A stretch of DNA of 64,000 nt from Lentzea jiangxiensis (lineage in GTDB: Bacteria > Actinomycetota > Actinomycetes > Mycobacteriales > Pseudonocardiaceae). The stretch is from assembly GCF_900104175.1 (NCBI RefSeq), contig NZ_FNIX01000009.1:182855-246854 (forward strand), written 5' to 3'. The translations under genes were made by a program, and so were the position numbers. Below are positions 54,011-63,786 of the stretch, piece after piece. The notes below the pieces were generated by a model, which was not told the DNA's origin, searched no databases, and was given only the letters and a program-made list of their open reading frames with translations. Positions within the stretch are counted from its first letter, which is position 1. Each line of letters starts with the position of its first letter.

Positions 54011-55120
54011 ATGCGCGCACTCGTTGCTGCAGGGTTGGTGCTGGTCGCCGCTGCCTGTTCGGCGCCGGAGCCGGGCGGCAACGCGCCGTCGAAGGCCCCG
54101 GCGCCCCGGGGGCTGGTGGTCGAGGAGGTCGCGGGCGGCCTGCAGCACGGGTGGGACATCGGGTTCCTGCCCGGCGGCTCGCTGCTCGTCACCGAACGGC
54201 CCGGTGGGATCAAGCTGGTGAGGAACGGCCAGGTCACCCCCGTCGACATCGCCCTCGACGACCTCCAGGCGCGCGGCGAGGGCGGCCTGATGGGGCTCGT
54301 CGTCCACCCCGACGGCCAGCGGTTCACCGTGTGCCACAACACGTCGAAGGACGTGCGGCTGGTGACGTTCCGCCTCGACGGCACCAAGGCCACCAAGGCC
54401 GAGGACCTGCTCACCGGCATGCCGTCGAACTCGAGCGGCCGGCACTCCGGCTGCCGGCCGACGCTGGGGCCGGACGGCGCGATGTACGTCGCGACCGGCG
54501 ACATCGCGCAGGCGCGCAACCCGCAGGACCGCACCAGCCTCGGCGGCAAGGTGCTGCGGATCGACCCCGAGACCGGCGAGGGCGCGGCGGGCAACCCGTT
54601 CATCGGCTCGGCCGACGCCAACGAGCGGCGGGTCTTCACCTACGGCCACCGCAACGTGCAGGGCGTCGTGTTCCGCCCGGACGGCGACCAGGCGTTCTCC
54701 AGCGAGCACGGGCCGAGCGTCGACGACGAGGTCAACCTGCTGAAGGCCGGCGCCAACTACGGCTGGGACCCGTCCGAGGGCGGCACCCGCGGCGGCTACG
54801 ACGAGAGCGTGCCGATGACGGACCTCCAGCGCTTCCCGGACGCCGTGCCCGCGGTGTGGTCGTCCGGCTCGCCGACCGAGGCGATCTGCCAGGCGGCGTT
54901 CTGGAACGGCAAGCTCGCGATCACCGCTCTCAAGGGCTCGAAGCTGCTGCTCTTCACGCTGGACCAGGACGGCAAGGTGCAGAACGTGAGCATCCCGGAG
55001 GAGCTGGACGACAAGTACGGGCGTCTCCGTGCCGCCCGCACGGCGCCGGACGGGTCGCTCTACCTGACGACGTCGAACGGCAGCAACGACAAGCTGCTGA
55101 GGCTGACCGGGACGGTGTGA
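54011..55120 (+). CDS. lipoprotein PQQ-type aldose/sugar dehydrogenase
   Basis: 369 residues. Lipobox in RALVAAGLVLVAAACS, then a six-bladed propeller like the one beside pqqA: LQHGWDIGFLPGGSLLVTERPG, GEGGLMGLVVHPDG, GRHSGCRPTLGPDGAMYVATGD, LGGKVLRIDPETGEG, YGHRNVQGVVF and GANYGWDPSEGG. A Cys replaces the usual Gly in the catalytic-His segment. It would be anchored on the outer face of the membrane. PQQ use is likely given the pqq locus but not proven for every member of the family. The DUF4291 gene is 7 bp upstream. Confidence 0.87.
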   Translation: MRALVAAGLVLVAAACSAPEPGGNAPSKAPAPRGLVVEEVAGGLQHGWDIGFLPGGSLLVTERPGGIKLVRNGQVTPVDIALDDLQARGEGGLMGLVVHPDGQRFTVCHNTSKDVRLVTFRLDGTKATKAEDLLTGMPSNSSGRHSGCRPTLGPDGAMYVATGDIAQARNPQDRTSLGGKVLRIDPETGEGAAGNPFIGSADANERRVFTYGHRNVQGVVFRPDGDQAFSSEHGPSVDDEVNLLKAGANYGWDPSEGGTRGGYDESVPMTDLQRFPDAVPAVWSSGSPTEAICQAAFWNGKLAITALKGSKLLLFTLDQDGKVQNVSIPEELDDKYGRLRAARTAPDGSLYLTTSNGSNDKLLRLTGTV

Positions 55121-55128
55121 GGACCGGG

Positions 55129-55161
55129 CCGAGCCGTTCGACCCCTCGACGAACGGCTCGG
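55129..55161. terminator. terminator after the lipoprotein dehydrogenase
   Basis: ccgagccgttcg and cgaacggctcgg form a 12-bp stem with a 9-nt loop directly after the stop at 55120. Confidence 0.8.
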
Positions 55162-55287
55162 GCCACAGGTCCTACTGGGACTCATCGCTCGGACGTGCCC
55201 GGGCCGTTTCACACGTGGTGCTACTTCGGCCTTGTGCACTAACGCCGGGCACGCAATGCGTGCAGATGCACTACAACGACAAGCCGC

Positions 55288-55902
55288 TCACGAACGGATG
55301 CGCAGCTTCGGCTTGTGGTCCATCGCCGAGAGGCCGTTCCACGCCAGGTTCACGAGGTGCGCGGCGACCTCGTCCTTCTTCGGCTTGCGCGCCTCGAGCC
55401 ACCACTGCCCGGTCAGCGCGACCATCCCGACCAGGGCCTGCGCGTACAGCGCGGCCAGCCTGCGGTCGTAGCCCCGCTCGGCGAAGTGCAGCCCGAGGAT
55501 GTGCTCGACCTGCGACGCGATGTCGTTCAGCAGCGACGAGAACGTGCCCGAGGCCGAGGCGACGGGCGAGTCCCGCACCAGGATCCGGAAGCCGTCCGTC
55601 GAGCCCTCGATGTAGTCCAGCAACGCGCAGGCGGCTCGTTCCAGCAGCTCACGGGGGTGTGATCCGCCGTCCAGCGCGTCGACGATCATGTCCATCAGGC
55701 GCCGCATCTCGCGGTCCACGACGACGGCGTAGATGCCTTCCTTGCCGCCGAAGTGCTCGTAGACGACCGGCTTGGACACGCTCGCGCGGTGGGCGATCTC
55801 CTCGATCGACGTCGCTTCGAAGCCCTTCTCGGCGAACAGGGCGCGGGAGACGTCCAGGAGCTGCTCTCGGCGTTCCTTGCCCGTCATCCTGACCCTGGCC
55901 AC
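55288..55902 (-). CDS. TetR-family regulator
   Basis: 204 residues. N-terminal HTH: RREQLLDVSRALFAEKGFEATSIEEIAHRASVSKPVVYEHFGGKEGIY. The C-terminal ligand domain ends WNGLSAMDHKPKLRIRS. GTG 55902. Its place between mfd and glmU equals that of Rv1019 in M. tuberculosis. A 10-bp palindrome ggtggccacc at 55933-55942, in the 87-bp gap to the divergent hydrolase, is a possible operator. Confidence 0.92.
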   Translation of the reverse strand: MARVRMTGKERREQLLDVSRALFAEKGFEATSIEEIAHRASVSKPVVYEHFGGKEGIYAVVVDREMRRLMDMIVDALDGGSHPRELLERAACALLDYIEGSTDGFRILVRDSPVASASGTFSSLLNDIASQVEHILGLHFAERGYDRRLAALYAQALVGMVALTGQWWLEARKPKKDEVAAHLVNLAWNGLSAMDHKPKLRIRS

Positions 55903-55989
55903 CGAGCCAGCCTACGCAGCGGGACCACTTCCGGTGGCCACCTCGCTGTGTCGCCTGGATTCGAGACCTCGACCGGGCATCATCGGTGG

Positions 55990-57129
55990 ATGGTCAGACG
56001 CAAGATCATCCGGATCGCCGCGGCCTCGTTGCTCGCCCTGCTCGTGCTGGTCGCGGTCGCCTTGGGCGGCATCGGCTGGTACTACAGCGGTGAGCTGCTC
56101 GAACCGGCGGAGGTGCCGCGGCGCTACCCCGAGACGGCGCTCGGGGTGGACGACGGGAACGTCGTCCTCGCGGAGTCGAGGCTGACGACGCTGCGCGGCA
56201 CGTTCGGGGTCGTCTGGCCCGGCGGCAGCGCGAAGGTCGGCGACGTCGCCTCGACCAGGGACGGCCGCGTGGAACGCCCTCTGATCGATGGCACCGCACC
56301 GCCCGAGGGCACGAAGGTGCGCGTCGAGACCAACGTCTACCAAGGCGACCCGAAGACCGCGCTCGGCCTGGTCCACAGCGACGTCGCCGTGCCGTCGGAG
56401 CTCGGCGACATGCCCGCGTGGCTCGTCCCGGCGTCGAACCGGGACACGTGGGTCATCACCGTCCACGGGCGGGGCGCGTCGCGCGAGGAGGCGCTGCGCG
56501 TGGTCCCCCAGCTCCACGGCGCCGGGCTGACCGTCCTGCTGATCAGCTACCGCAACGACCCCGGCGCGCCGAAGTCGCCCGACGGCTTCTACCACCTCGG
56601 CGACACGGAGTGGCACGACGTGGAGGCCGCCATCCACTTCGCGCAGGGCCGGGGCGCGAAGAGAGTGGTGCTCTACGGCTGGTCGATGGGCGGCGCGATC
56701 ATCGGCCAGACGCTCGCGAGGTCCAGCTCCGCGGCCGTCGTGTCCGGCGTCGTGCTCGACTCCCCCGTCACGAACTGGACGCGGACGCTGGACCTCCAGG
56801 CGCAGAACCGCGGCGTGCCGACGTGGCTCACGCCCGTGGCGGAGCTCGTCTCCGGCTGGCGCGCCGGCATCGACTTCGACCGGTTCGACCTCGTCGCGAA
56901 CCCGCCGGCGTTCAAGCCCCCGACGCTGGTCCTGCACGGCTCGGCGGACGGCACGGTGCCCGCCCGGTCCTCGCGCGACCTCGCGAGCGCCGCGGACGGG
57001 CTCGGGTGGCCCCTGCAGTACGTCGAGATCCCCGGCGCGGACCACACCTCGGCCTGGAATGTGGCGACCGACACGTACCGCGGCGCGCTCGGCGACTTCC
57101 TGACCAGGTCAGTCGGCGCCCGGCCGTGA
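55990..57129 (+). CDS. membrane-anchored alpha/beta-hydrolase
   Basis: About 379 residues. An N-terminal helix (IIRIAAASLLALLVLVAVALG) anchors an extracytoplasmic domain. WVITVHGRGASREEALR, nucleophile VLYGWSMGGAII, acid in LHGSADGTVP and His in IPGADHTSAW complete the triad, like YqkD/YfhR-type hydrolases. ATG 55990. Divergent from TetR, which may control it. Confidence 0.87.
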   Translation: MVRRKIIRIAAASLLALLVLVAVALGGIGWYYSGELLEPAEVPRRYPETALGVDDGNVVLAESRLTTLRGTFGVVWPGGSAKVGDVASTRDGRVERPLIDGTAPPEGTKVRVETNVYQGDPKTALGLVHSDVAVPSELGDMPAWLVPASNRDTWVITVHGRGASREEALRVVPQLHGAGLTVLLISYRNDPGAPKSPDGFYHLGDTEWHDVEAAIHFAQGRGAKRVVLYGWSMGGAIIGQTLARSSSAAVVSGVVLDSPVTNWTRTLDLQAQNRGVPTWLTPVAELVSGWRAGIDFDRFDLVANPPAFKPPTLVLHGSADGTVPARSSRDLASAADGLGWPLQYVEIPGADHTSAWNVATDTYRGALGDFLTRSVGARP

Positions 57130-57218
57130 TCTTGAACTGAGCCGGATGAGTGGTGGTTGGACAAGAAGAGGACCACTCGTGACAACATGTGCGCGTGGGC
57201 GGGCGCCGGCTCGCCCGT

Positions 57219-57289
57219 TCCGCCATGGTGTAAAGGCAGCACCTCGGATTTTGGTTCCGATGGTCCAGGTTCGAATCCTGGTGGCGGAG
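57219..57289 (+). tRNA. tRNA-Gln (UUG)
   Basis: Acceptor TCCGCCA/TGGCGGA, anticodon stem TCGGA/TCCGA with loop TTTTGGT giving anticodon UUG, T arm CCAGG-TTCGAAT-CCTGG. CCA is not encoded. It sits between the hydrolase and the GGDEF gene. Confidence 0.95.
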
Positions 57290-57329
57290 CAGGGGCCTTG
57301 AGGGCACGGGGTCGCGGTCTCTGGGAGGT

Positions 57330-59009
57330 GTGAAGCTGCCCGAGGAAACGGTCGACGAGCAGGGCAACGTGGGCCACCGCCATCACGAGATGTCCGACGC
57401 GTGGCTGGTGGGTCGCGCGAGCGAACTCGTCGCCGTCGCCCAGAGCAGCCACCTCGCCGCACAGCTCGACGCGGCTTCGGAGATCGACCACATCCTGGCG
57501 GAGGCGCAGGGGCGTGGTGAGCCCCGCATCGTCGCGCAGCTGCTCAGAGCCGCGGCCGTGGTCCGCCTGGTCACGCCGGGCCTCGTCGACATGTCGGCCC
57601 CCCAGCTCGACGAGATGCTGAGCCACTGCCGCCGCCACGGCCTGATCGTGCTGGAGGCGGACGCGCGGGCGCTGCGCGGGCGCCGGTTCCTGCTCGGCAA
57701 CGCCGAGGACAAGGCGCTGACCGAGATCGCGTCGGCGCTCGCGATGATGCTCGACGAGGAACCCGACGTCGACCCGGTCTTCGACAGGCGGATCTGGGAC
57801 CAGCTGCTCGCCACGACGCTGCAGGACATCGCCCTGGTGCTGACCCAGCTCGGCGTCTACGAGATGGCGGACGACGTGCTGGCGGGCGCGAACAACGCGT
57901 TGCGCGAGAGCGGCCAGCCGCACCAGATCTACGTGCACCTGGTGAACCGGGCCCGGTTGCGGATCGGGTGGGGCCTGCGGCTCGAACGGGTGAACCTGCA
58001 CGACGCCGCGCGCGAGCAGTTCCGGGTCGCCTCCGGCCTGGCCGAGGCGGCCGAGGTGCCGTTCCGGCAGTCGCTGCACCCCGGCAGGCGCGACCTCGAC
58101 GCCGCCGAGCAGGTGCCGATCCTCGGTGCCGCCCACGCGCTGACGAACCCGAGCGAGGACCACCTCGACCGGCTGTGGTCGTTGCGCGGCCTGTCGATGT
58201 ACGCGCGGGAGCTGATCATCGTCGCGATCGCGCTGGCCCGGTGCCTGGTGAAGGCGAACCGGCTGGACGACGCGCTCAAGGTCCTCGACGACACGCGCAC
58301 GCAGATGGAGCACGACACGTCGGAGCCGTCGCTGGTGCTGTCGCTGGAGCGCGAGTACGCGCACCTGTGCGGTCCGCACACGACGTCGGCGTTGCAGGCC
58401 TACAACGCGGCCCTGGAGCTGGAGCTGTGGCAGATGCGGGAGTCCCGCGTGGCCACGTTGCAGACGCGCCGCGAGCACGAACGGCTGACGCGCGCGCACG
58501 GCGCGATCGCCCAGCAGGCGTTGCAGGACCCGTTGACCGGGCTGCCGAACCGCCGCGCGCTCGACGACAAGATGGCCGAGCTCATCGCCGGTCAGGTCGA
58601 CCCGTTCTCCATCGCCCTGGTCGACCTCGACGGGTTCAAGGGCGTGAACGACCGGTATTCGCACGCCGAGGGTGATGACGTCCTCCGGGTGATTGCCAGC
58701 ACACTCCGGCAGGCCCTGCGGGGTGACGACATGGTGGCCCGCTACGGCGGCGACGAGTTCGTCGTCCTGCTGCCGGGAGCCCCCCTGCACGCCGCGGAAG
58801 CAGCGCTCGGGCGAGCCGTGGATGCGGTGGCGGGCTTGCCAATCGACCTCTCCCGGGGCGTGACGCTGTCGGTCGGCGTCATCTCCCTGCGCCCGCGCGA
58901 ATCGGCGAACCAGGCCCTGTCGAGGGCCGACTCCGCGATGTACGTGGCGAAGCGCCAGGGTGGCTGCCAGGTGGCGGCGGTGGCGGGGGAGCCCTCCGCG
59001 GAGGCTTAG
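57330..59009 (+). CDS. diguanylate cyclase (GGDEF) with helical-repeat N-terminus
   Basis: 559 residues. Residues ~1-370 form an all-helical, TPR-like region ([59 protein letters not shown]). The GGDEF domain follows: [37 protein letters not shown], active site [17 protein letters not shown] five residues before it is a product-inhibition I-site. No EAL domain and no membrane span, so it is cytoplasmic and makes c-di-GMP. GTG 57330. Confidence 0.92.
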   Translation: MKLPEETVDEQGNVGHRHHEMSDAWLVGRASELVAVAQSSHLAAQLDAASEIDHILAEAQGRGEPRIVAQLLRAAAVVRLVTPGLVDMSAPQLDEMLSHCRRHGLIVLEADARALRGRRFLLGNAEDKALTEIASALAMMLDEEPDVDPVFDRRIWDQLLATTLQDIALVLTQLGVYEMADDVLAGANNALRESGQPHQIYVHLVNRARLRIGWGLRLERVNLHDAAREQFRVASGLAEAAEVPFRQSLHPGRRDLDAAEQVPILGAAHALTNPSEDHLDRLWSLRGLSMYARELIIVAIALARCLVKANRLDDALKVLDDTRTQMEHDTSEPSLVLSLEREYAHLCGPHTTSALQAYNAALELELWQMRESRVATLQTRREHERLTRAHGAIAQQALQDPLTGLPNRRALDDKMAELIAGQVDPFSIALVDLDGFKGVNDRYSHAEGDDVLRVIASTLRQALRGDDMVARYGGDEFVVLLPGAPLHAAEAALGRAVDAVAGLPIDLSRGVTLSVGVISLRPRESANQALSRADSAMYVAKRQGGCQVAAVAGEPSAEA

Positions 59010-59056
59010 GCTGGTCCGCGGACTTCGAACCACCCAGCCTGTTAGGGAGAGCATTG

Positions 59057-60529
59057 ATGCTCGAGGGCCCTGTCAGCACGGTCGTGCTCGCCGCCGGGGA
59101 AGGCACCCGCATGCGGTCGTCCACGCCCAAGGTGCTGCACCGGATCGCCGGACGCTCACTCGTCGAACACGCGGTGCGCGCGGCGGCGGGCACAGACCCC
59201 GACCACCTGGCCGTCGTCGTCGGCCACGGCCGCGAAGCAGTCACCGAGCATCTCGAAACCCTCGCCGGCGCGCTCGGCCGCAAGGTCACCGTCGCGGTGC
59301 AGGCCGAGCAGAAGGGCACCGGGCACGCCGTCGGCTGCGGCCTCGCCGAGCTGCCCCACGACCTCGGCGGCACGGTGATCGTGAGCTACGGCGACGTGCC
59401 ACTGCTCGACACGAAGACGTTCTCCGCGCTGTTGTCCGAGCACCGGACCGCCGGCAACGCGGTCACGGTGCTGACGGCCGTGGTGGACGACCCCACCGGG
59501 TACGGCCGGATCGTGCGCGACTCCGACGGCAGCGTGCAGCGGATCGTGGAGCAGAAGGACGCCTCGGCGGCCGAACAGCTCATCACCGAGATCAACTCCG
59601 GCGTCTACGCGTTCGACGCGGCGGTGCTGCGCGACGGTCTCTCGCGGTTGTCCACTGACAACGCGCAGGGCGAGCTCTACCTGACCGACGTCCTGGGCAT
59701 CGCCCGCGGCGACGGCCTGCGGGTCGGCGCGCTGATCGCGTCCGACCCCTGGCTGGTCGAGGGCATCAACGACCGCGTGCAGCTCGCGGCCGTCGGCGCC
59801 GAGATGAACCGCCGCATCGTCGAGGGCCACCTGCGCTCCGGCGTCACGTTCGTCGACCCGTCCTCGGCGTGGATCGACGCGGACGTGACCATCGGCCAGG
59901 ACGCGGTGGTCGAGCCGAACGTGCAGCTCCGCGCGGGCACCGCGATCGGGGCCAGGGCGACCGTCGGTCCCGACACCACGCTGTCCGGCGTGCAGGTCGG
60001 CGAGGGCGCCTCGGTCGTGCGGACCCACGGCAGCGACTCGGTGATCGGCGACGGCGCCTCGGTCGGCCCGTTCGCCTACCTCCGCCCCGGCACCTCCCTG
60101 GGCGTGAAGGGCAAGATCGGCACGTTCGTCGAGACGAAGAACTCGCAGATCGGCGACGGCTCGAAGGTCCCCCACCTGTCCTACATCGGCGACGCCACGA
60201 TCGGCGATCACAGCAACATCGGCGCAGCATCGGTGACCGTCAACTACGACGGGGTGAACAAGCACCGCACGATCGTCGGATCCCACTGCCGCACCGGCTC
60301 GGACAACATGTTCGTGGCTCCGGTGACCGTGGGCGACGGCGCTTACACCGGCGCGGGCACCGTCCTGCGCCGCGACGTCCCGCCGGGCGCGCTCGCCGTG
60401 TCCGGAGGCCCCCAGCGCAACCTCGAAGGCTGGGTGCTCAGCCGTCGTGAGGGCACCGCCGCCGCCCGCGCGGCGGAACAGGCCCTGGCGAAGCAGAATG
60501 CCGACGAGAAGACTGAGGAGGGTCGCTGA
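59057..60529 (+). CDS. glmU: bifunctional N-acetylglucosamine-1-phosphate uridyltransferase / glucosamine-1-phosphate acetyltransferase
   Basis: 490 residues. [18 protein letters not shown] is the nucleotidyltransferase signature, YGDVPLLD the metal site, and the C-terminal half is a left-handed beta-helix of hexapeptides ([37 protein letters not shown]). It supplies UDP-GlcNAc for the wall. ATG 59057 is spaced 6 nt from agggaga; TTG 59054 adjoins it. It is followed 2 bp later by prs. Confidence 0.96.
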   Translation: MLEGPVSTVVLAAGEGTRMRSSTPKVLHRIAGRSLVEHAVRAAAGTDPDHLAVVVGHGREAVTEHLETLAGALGRKVTVAVQAEQKGTGHAVGCGLAELPHDLGGTVIVSYGDVPLLDTKTFSALLSEHRTAGNAVTVLTAVVDDPTGYGRIVRDSDGSVQRIVEQKDASAAEQLITEINSGVYAFDAAVLRDGLSRLSTDNAQGELYLTDVLGIARGDGLRVGALIASDPWLVEGINDRVQLAAVGAEMNRRIVEGHLRSGVTFVDPSSAWIDADVTIGQDAVVEPNVQLRAGTAIGARATVGPDTTLSGVQVGEGASVVRTHGSDSVIGDGASVGPFAYLRPGTSLGVKGKIGTFVETKNSQIGDGSKVPHLSYIGDATIGDHSNIGAASVTVNYDGVNKHRTIVGSHCRTGSDNMFVAPVTVGDGAYTGAGTVLRRDVPPGALAVSGGPQRNLEGWVLSRREGTAAARAAEQALAKQNADEKTEEGR

Positions 60530-60531
60530 CC

Positions 60532-61515
60532 GTGAACCCGCAGATGCCCGGCACACCGAAGAAGAACCTGATGCTCTTCGGCGGGCGTGCCTACCCGGAG
60601 CTGACGGACGAGGTCTCGAAGCACCTCAACGTCACGGTGACCCCGCAGTCGGCCTACGACTTCGCGAACGGCGAGATCTTCGTCCGCTTCGAGGAGTCCG
60701 TGCGAGGCTGCGACGCCTTCGTCATCCAGTCGCACACCGCGCCCATCAACCAGTGGCTGATGGAACAGCTGATCATGGTCGACGCCCTGAAGCGCGCCTC
60801 GGCCAAGCGCATCACGGTGATCATGCCGTTCTACCCGTACAGCCGTCAGGACAAGAAGCACCGCGGCCGCGAGCCCATCTCCGCCCGCCTGGTCGCCGAC
60901 CTGTTCAAGACCGCGGGTGCCGACCGCCTCGTCTCGGTCGACCTGCACACCGCCCAGATCCAGGGCTTCTTCGACGGCCCGGTCGACCACCTGTGGGCCA
61001 TGCCGCTGCTCGCGGACCACATCCGCGGCAAGTACGCGGGCCACGAGATCACCGTCGTCTCCCCCGACTCCGGCCGCACCAAGCTGGCCGAGAAGTGGGC
61101 CGACACCCTCGGCGGCGCGCCGATCGCGTTCATCCACAAGACCCGTGACCCGCTGCGCCCGAACGAGGTGGTCTCGAACCGCGTCGTCGGCAAGGTCGAG
61201 GGCCGCCTGTGCATCGTGATCGACGACATGGTCGACACCGGCGGCACCATCGCCGGCGCCGTGAAGCAGCTGCTGAGCGAGGGCGCCTCCGACGTGGTCA
61301 TCGCGGCCACGCACGGCATCCTGTCGGGCCCGGCCACGCAGCGCCTGCAGGACTCGGGCGCCCGCGAGGTCGTGTTCACCGACACGCTGCCGATCCCGGC
61401 GGAGAAGCGGTTCCCGAACATGACCGTGCTGTCGATCGCGCCGCTGCTCGCGCGCGTGATCCAGGAGGTGTTCGAGGACGGGTCCGTGACGTCGCTGTTC
61501 GACGGCAACGCCTGA
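60532..61515 (+). CDS. prs: ribose-phosphate pyrophosphokinase
   Basis: 327 residues. Makes PRPP from ribose 5-phosphate and ATP. FGGRAYPEL, FANGEIFVRF, PYSRQDKKHRGREPISA, VDLHTAQIQGFFDGPVDHL (divalent-metal site) and the PRPP loop VIDDMVDTGGT are present. GTG 60532 is 2 bp after the glmU stop, with GGAGG just upstream. Confidence 0.96.
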   Translation: MNPQMPGTPKKNLMLFGGRAYPELTDEVSKHLNVTVTPQSAYDFANGEIFVRFEESVRGCDAFVIQSHTAPINQWLMEQLIMVDALKRASAKRITVIMPFYPYSRQDKKHRGREPISARLVADLFKTAGADRLVSVDLHTAQIQGFFDGPVDHLWAMPLLADHIRGKYAGHEITVVSPDSGRTKLAEKWADTLGGAPIAFIHKTRDPLRPNEVVSNRVVGKVEGRLCIVIDDMVDTGGTIAGAVKQLLSEGASDVVIAATHGILSGPATQRLQDSGAREVVFTDTLPIPAEKRFPNMTVLSIAPLLARVIQEVFEDGSVTSLFDGNA

Positions 61516-61531
61516 CCTCACCGGTGTCCCG

Positions 61532-61575
61532 CAGGGGCCTTCCGCAGTCCGTTCCCGGACGCGGGAGGCCCCTTC
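61532..61575 (+). terminator. terminator after prs
   Basis: aggggcct (61533-61540) pairs with aggcccct (61566-61573), with additional imperfect pairs on both sides, 17 bp beyond the prs stop. Confidence 0.65.
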
Positions 61576-61845
61576 CGGTTCCCGGGTGGCGAACCGGTCA
61601 CCCCCGCGAGCCCGTCCGAGCACCCCCCGATTGGCCTCCCCGATGCCCACTCACCTACACTGGTCGGGTTGCCTCGGCGAGGGCGGGCTCCCCAGCTCGG
61701 CGTGATCGACGCGGTGGCTTGACGCCGCGCGTGTTGACCCTGTTTCCGCGCTGCTCGCCGCCGCAGGCCACCACCAAGCCTCAACCGCTGAGAACTTGTG
61801 CACCGCCCCGACGTACAAGGTCAGACTTGTAAGGAGTACCCCACC
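61576..61845 (+). promoter_or_regulatory. promoter/leader of rplY
   Basis: A tacact -10-like box at 61656-61661 would give a leader of about 180 nt. Near its end tacaag-gtcaga-cttgta (61814-61831) forms a hairpin ending at the SD aaggag (61831-61836), and cttgt at 61795-61799 can pair with the same acaag, giving mutually exclusive stems. No gene is seen in the leader. Confidence 0.4.
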
Positions 61846-62451
61846 GTGTCCGAGGTTCGTCTCGCCGCTGAGCAGCGCACCGAATTCGGCAAGGGCGCCG
61901 CCCGCCGTACCCGTCGCGCCGGCAAGATCCCCGCGGTGCTCTACGGCCACGGTTCCGACCCGAAGCACCTGGCCCTGCCGGCGCTCGAGTTCGCCCGTGT
62001 CGTCCGTGAGCACGGCCAGAACGCAGTCCTCACGCTGTCCCTGGACGGCGGCAGCGAGCTGGCGCTCACCAAGACCGTCACCACGCACCCCATCAAGAAC
62101 TACATCGAGCACGTCGACCTGCTGCTCGTGACGCGCGGCGAGAAGGTCACCGTCGAGGTGCCGCTGGTCATCTCGGGCGAGCCCGCTTCGGGCACGCTGC
62201 TGACGCAGGACCTGAGCACGATCCAGATCGAGTCCGACGCGATGAACATCCCGGACCAGATCGAGCTGTCGATCGCCGGTGTCGGCGCGGGCACGCAGAT
62301 CCACGCCAGCGACCTGACCCTGCCCGCCGGTGCTGTTCTCATCACCGACGCCGAGGCCCTGGTCGTCGCCGTGAACGAGGCGCCGTCCGCGGCGCAGCTC
62401 GAGGGTGACGACTCGGCGGACGCGTCGGCCGAGGCCACCGAGGAAAGCTGA
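61846..62451 (+). CDS. rplY: ribosomal protein L25 (CTC family)
   Basis: 201 residues. The N-terminal L25 domain (RTEFGKGAARRTRRAGKIPAVLYGHG) binds 5S rRNA; the C-terminal TL5/CTC domain (VPLVISGEPASGTLLTQDL, AGTQIHASDLTLPAG) and an acidic tail (DDSADASAEATEES) follow. GTG 61846, SD AAGGAG at 61831-61836. Confidence 0.95.
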   Translation: MSEVRLAAEQRTEFGKGAARRTRRAGKIPAVLYGHGSDPKHLALPALEFARVVREHGQNAVLTLSLDGGSELALTKTVTTHPIKNYIEHVDLLLVTRGEKVTVEVPLVISGEPASGTLLTQDLSTIQIESDAMNIPDQIELSIAGVGAGTQIHASDLTLPAGAVLITDAEALVVAVNEAPSAAQLEGDDSADASAEATEES

Positions 62452-62475
62452 GCCCCATCACGTCGGGCCGAAACG

Positions 62476-62514
62476 ACGGCGCGCCGCCTCCTCACGAGGG
62501 GGGCGGCGCGCCGT
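62476..62514 (+). terminator. 13-bp hairpin after rplY reaching the next start codon
   Basis: acggcgcgccgcc and ggcggcgcgccgt are perfect complements flanking 13 nt. The 3' arm ends on the first base of the TTG start of the DivIVA-like gene and the loop contains its SD. Confidence 0.8.
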
Positions 62515-63020
62515 TGCCGTACCTGCGCCCGGCGGACGTCCGGTCGAAGACCTTCCGGCGCAAGCGGCAGGGCTACGACCCCGGGCAGGTCAACGAGTTC
62601 CTGCAGATCATCGCCGACGCGCTGGCCGGCCGTCTCCGCCTGGACCCGGACCACATCCGCACCGTCAGGTTCGCGGCGGTCCCGAACGGCTACGACCCGC
62701 TGAGCGTCGACGGCGTCCTGCACCTGCTGGAGTTCCAGGTCCGCAACGGCATCGTGCCGCCGACGGGCCTGAGCACCGGCGAGGACCTGAGAGCGCGCAA
62801 GCTGCCGAAGACCGGCACCGGCTACGATCGCGCCGAAGTCGACGCCTTCATCACCCGCGCCGCGGCCAACCTGGACGGCCGGGGCTCCATGACCTCCACC
62901 GAGGTCCGCAACACCCGGTTCAGCACCACGTCCGGCCTGCTGGGCAAGGGGTACCAGGTGCAGGCCGTGGACACGTTGCTGGACGATCTCGAGCAGGAGT
63001 TGCGGTTCCGTGGACGCTGA
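62514..63020 (+). CDS. DivIVA-domain repeat protein
   Basis: 168 residues with three copies of the short DivIVA-domain motif: [58 protein letters not shown], and [23 protein letters not shown]. Such repeats may bind membranes or partners at cell poles. TTG 62514 is the only usable start and follows GAGGGGGG; no ATG or GTG is in frame nearby. The 3' end overlaps pth by 11 bp, so both are co-expressed. Confidence 0.82.
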   Translation: MPYLRPADVRSKTFRRKRQGYDPGQVNEFLQIIADALAGRLRLDPDHIRTVRFAAVPNGYDPLSVDGVLHLLEFQVRNGIVPPTGLSTGEDLRARKLPKTGTGYDRAEVDAFITRAAANLDGRGSMTSTEVRNTRFSTTSGLLGKGYQVQAVDTLLDDLEQELRFRGR

Positions 63021-63573
63021 CCTCGCCCTCATCGTCGGCTTGGGCAACCCGGGCCCCAGGTACGAGGGCAACCGCCACAACATCGGCTTCCTGGTCCTCG
63101 ACGAACTGGCCGCCCGCATGAACGGCAGGTTCAAGGCCCACAAGTCCGGCGCCGAGGTCGTCGAGGGCCGCCTGTCCGGCCACCGCGTCGTGCTGGCCAA
63201 GCCCCGCAGCTTCATGAACCTCTCCGGCGGCCCCGTCGCGAGCGCCGTGAAGTTCTTCAAGCCCACCACGATCCTCGTGGTCCACGACGAGCTGGACCTC
63301 CCGTTCGCCGCGCTGCGCATGAAGCTCGGCGGCGGCGACAACGGCCACAACGGACTCCGCTCGATCACGAAGTCCCTGGGCACCAAGGACTACCACCGCC
63401 TGCGTTTCGGCGTGGACCGCCCCTCGGGTCGCCAGGACCCCGCCGACTACGTCCTCAAGGACTTCTCCACCGTGGAGCGCAAGCAGCTCGCGCTGGAGAT
63501 CGACCGGGCGGCGGACGCGGCCGAGGCCCTCGTGACCAAGGGCCTGGAAGCCGCGCAGAACGCCTTCCACTAG
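63010..63573 (+). CDS. pth: peptidyl-tRNA hydrolase
   Basis: 187 residues. [19 protein letters not shown] (catalytic His), [38 protein letters not shown] and [12 protein letters not shown] are the family signatures. It rescues tRNA from drop-off peptides. GTG 63010 lies inside the end of the DivIVA-like gene. Confidence 0.96.
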   Translation: MDADLALIVGLGNPGPRYEGNRHNIGFLVLDELAARMNGRFKAHKSGAEVVEGRLSGHRVVLAKPRSFMNLSGGPVASAVKFFKPTTILVVHDELDLPFAALRMKLGGGDNGHNGLRSITKSLGTKDYHRLRFGVDRPSGRQDPADYVLKDFSTVERKQLALEIDRAADAAEALVTKGLEAAQNAFH

Positions 63574-63624
63574 CACCGGGACGAGCGGCACGGCCGACCG
63601 GAAGCCAGGCCGCGGCGCCGTGGC

Positions 63625-63661
63625 CCGCGCGGCTCCTCGCGAGAACGCGAGAGCCGCGCGG
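63625..63661. terminator. terminator after pth
   Basis: ccgcgcggct...agccgcgcgg with an inner tcgcg-agaa-cgcga stem and small internal bulge; begins 52 bp after the pth stop. Confidence 0.8.
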
Positions 63662-63730
63662 ACGCCCTCCACCAGCGCTAGATGTACTCGGCCAACACGT
63701 TGGTGACGGTGTGTCGGCTTGATCATGGGT

Positions 63731-63785
63731 GAGGCCTCCGGGTGCGGTGGTGATTGCGAAGTCAGTCACCACAGCCGGAGGCCTC
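63731..63785. repeat. inverted repeat in front of the transposase gene
   Basis: gaggcctccgg (63731-63741) and ccggaggcctc (63775-63785) are exact complements; inside them tggtga and tcacca also pair. It ends one base before the transposase ATG and may block read-through into the element. The outer end of the element could not be located. Confidence 0.6.
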
Positions 63786-63786
63786 G

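Noticed and set aside
55249..55263. Palindrome gcacgca-a-tgcgtgc
   Set aside because: It lies between the terminator and the end of the TetR gene, not in a promoter; probably chance or part of a weak terminator.
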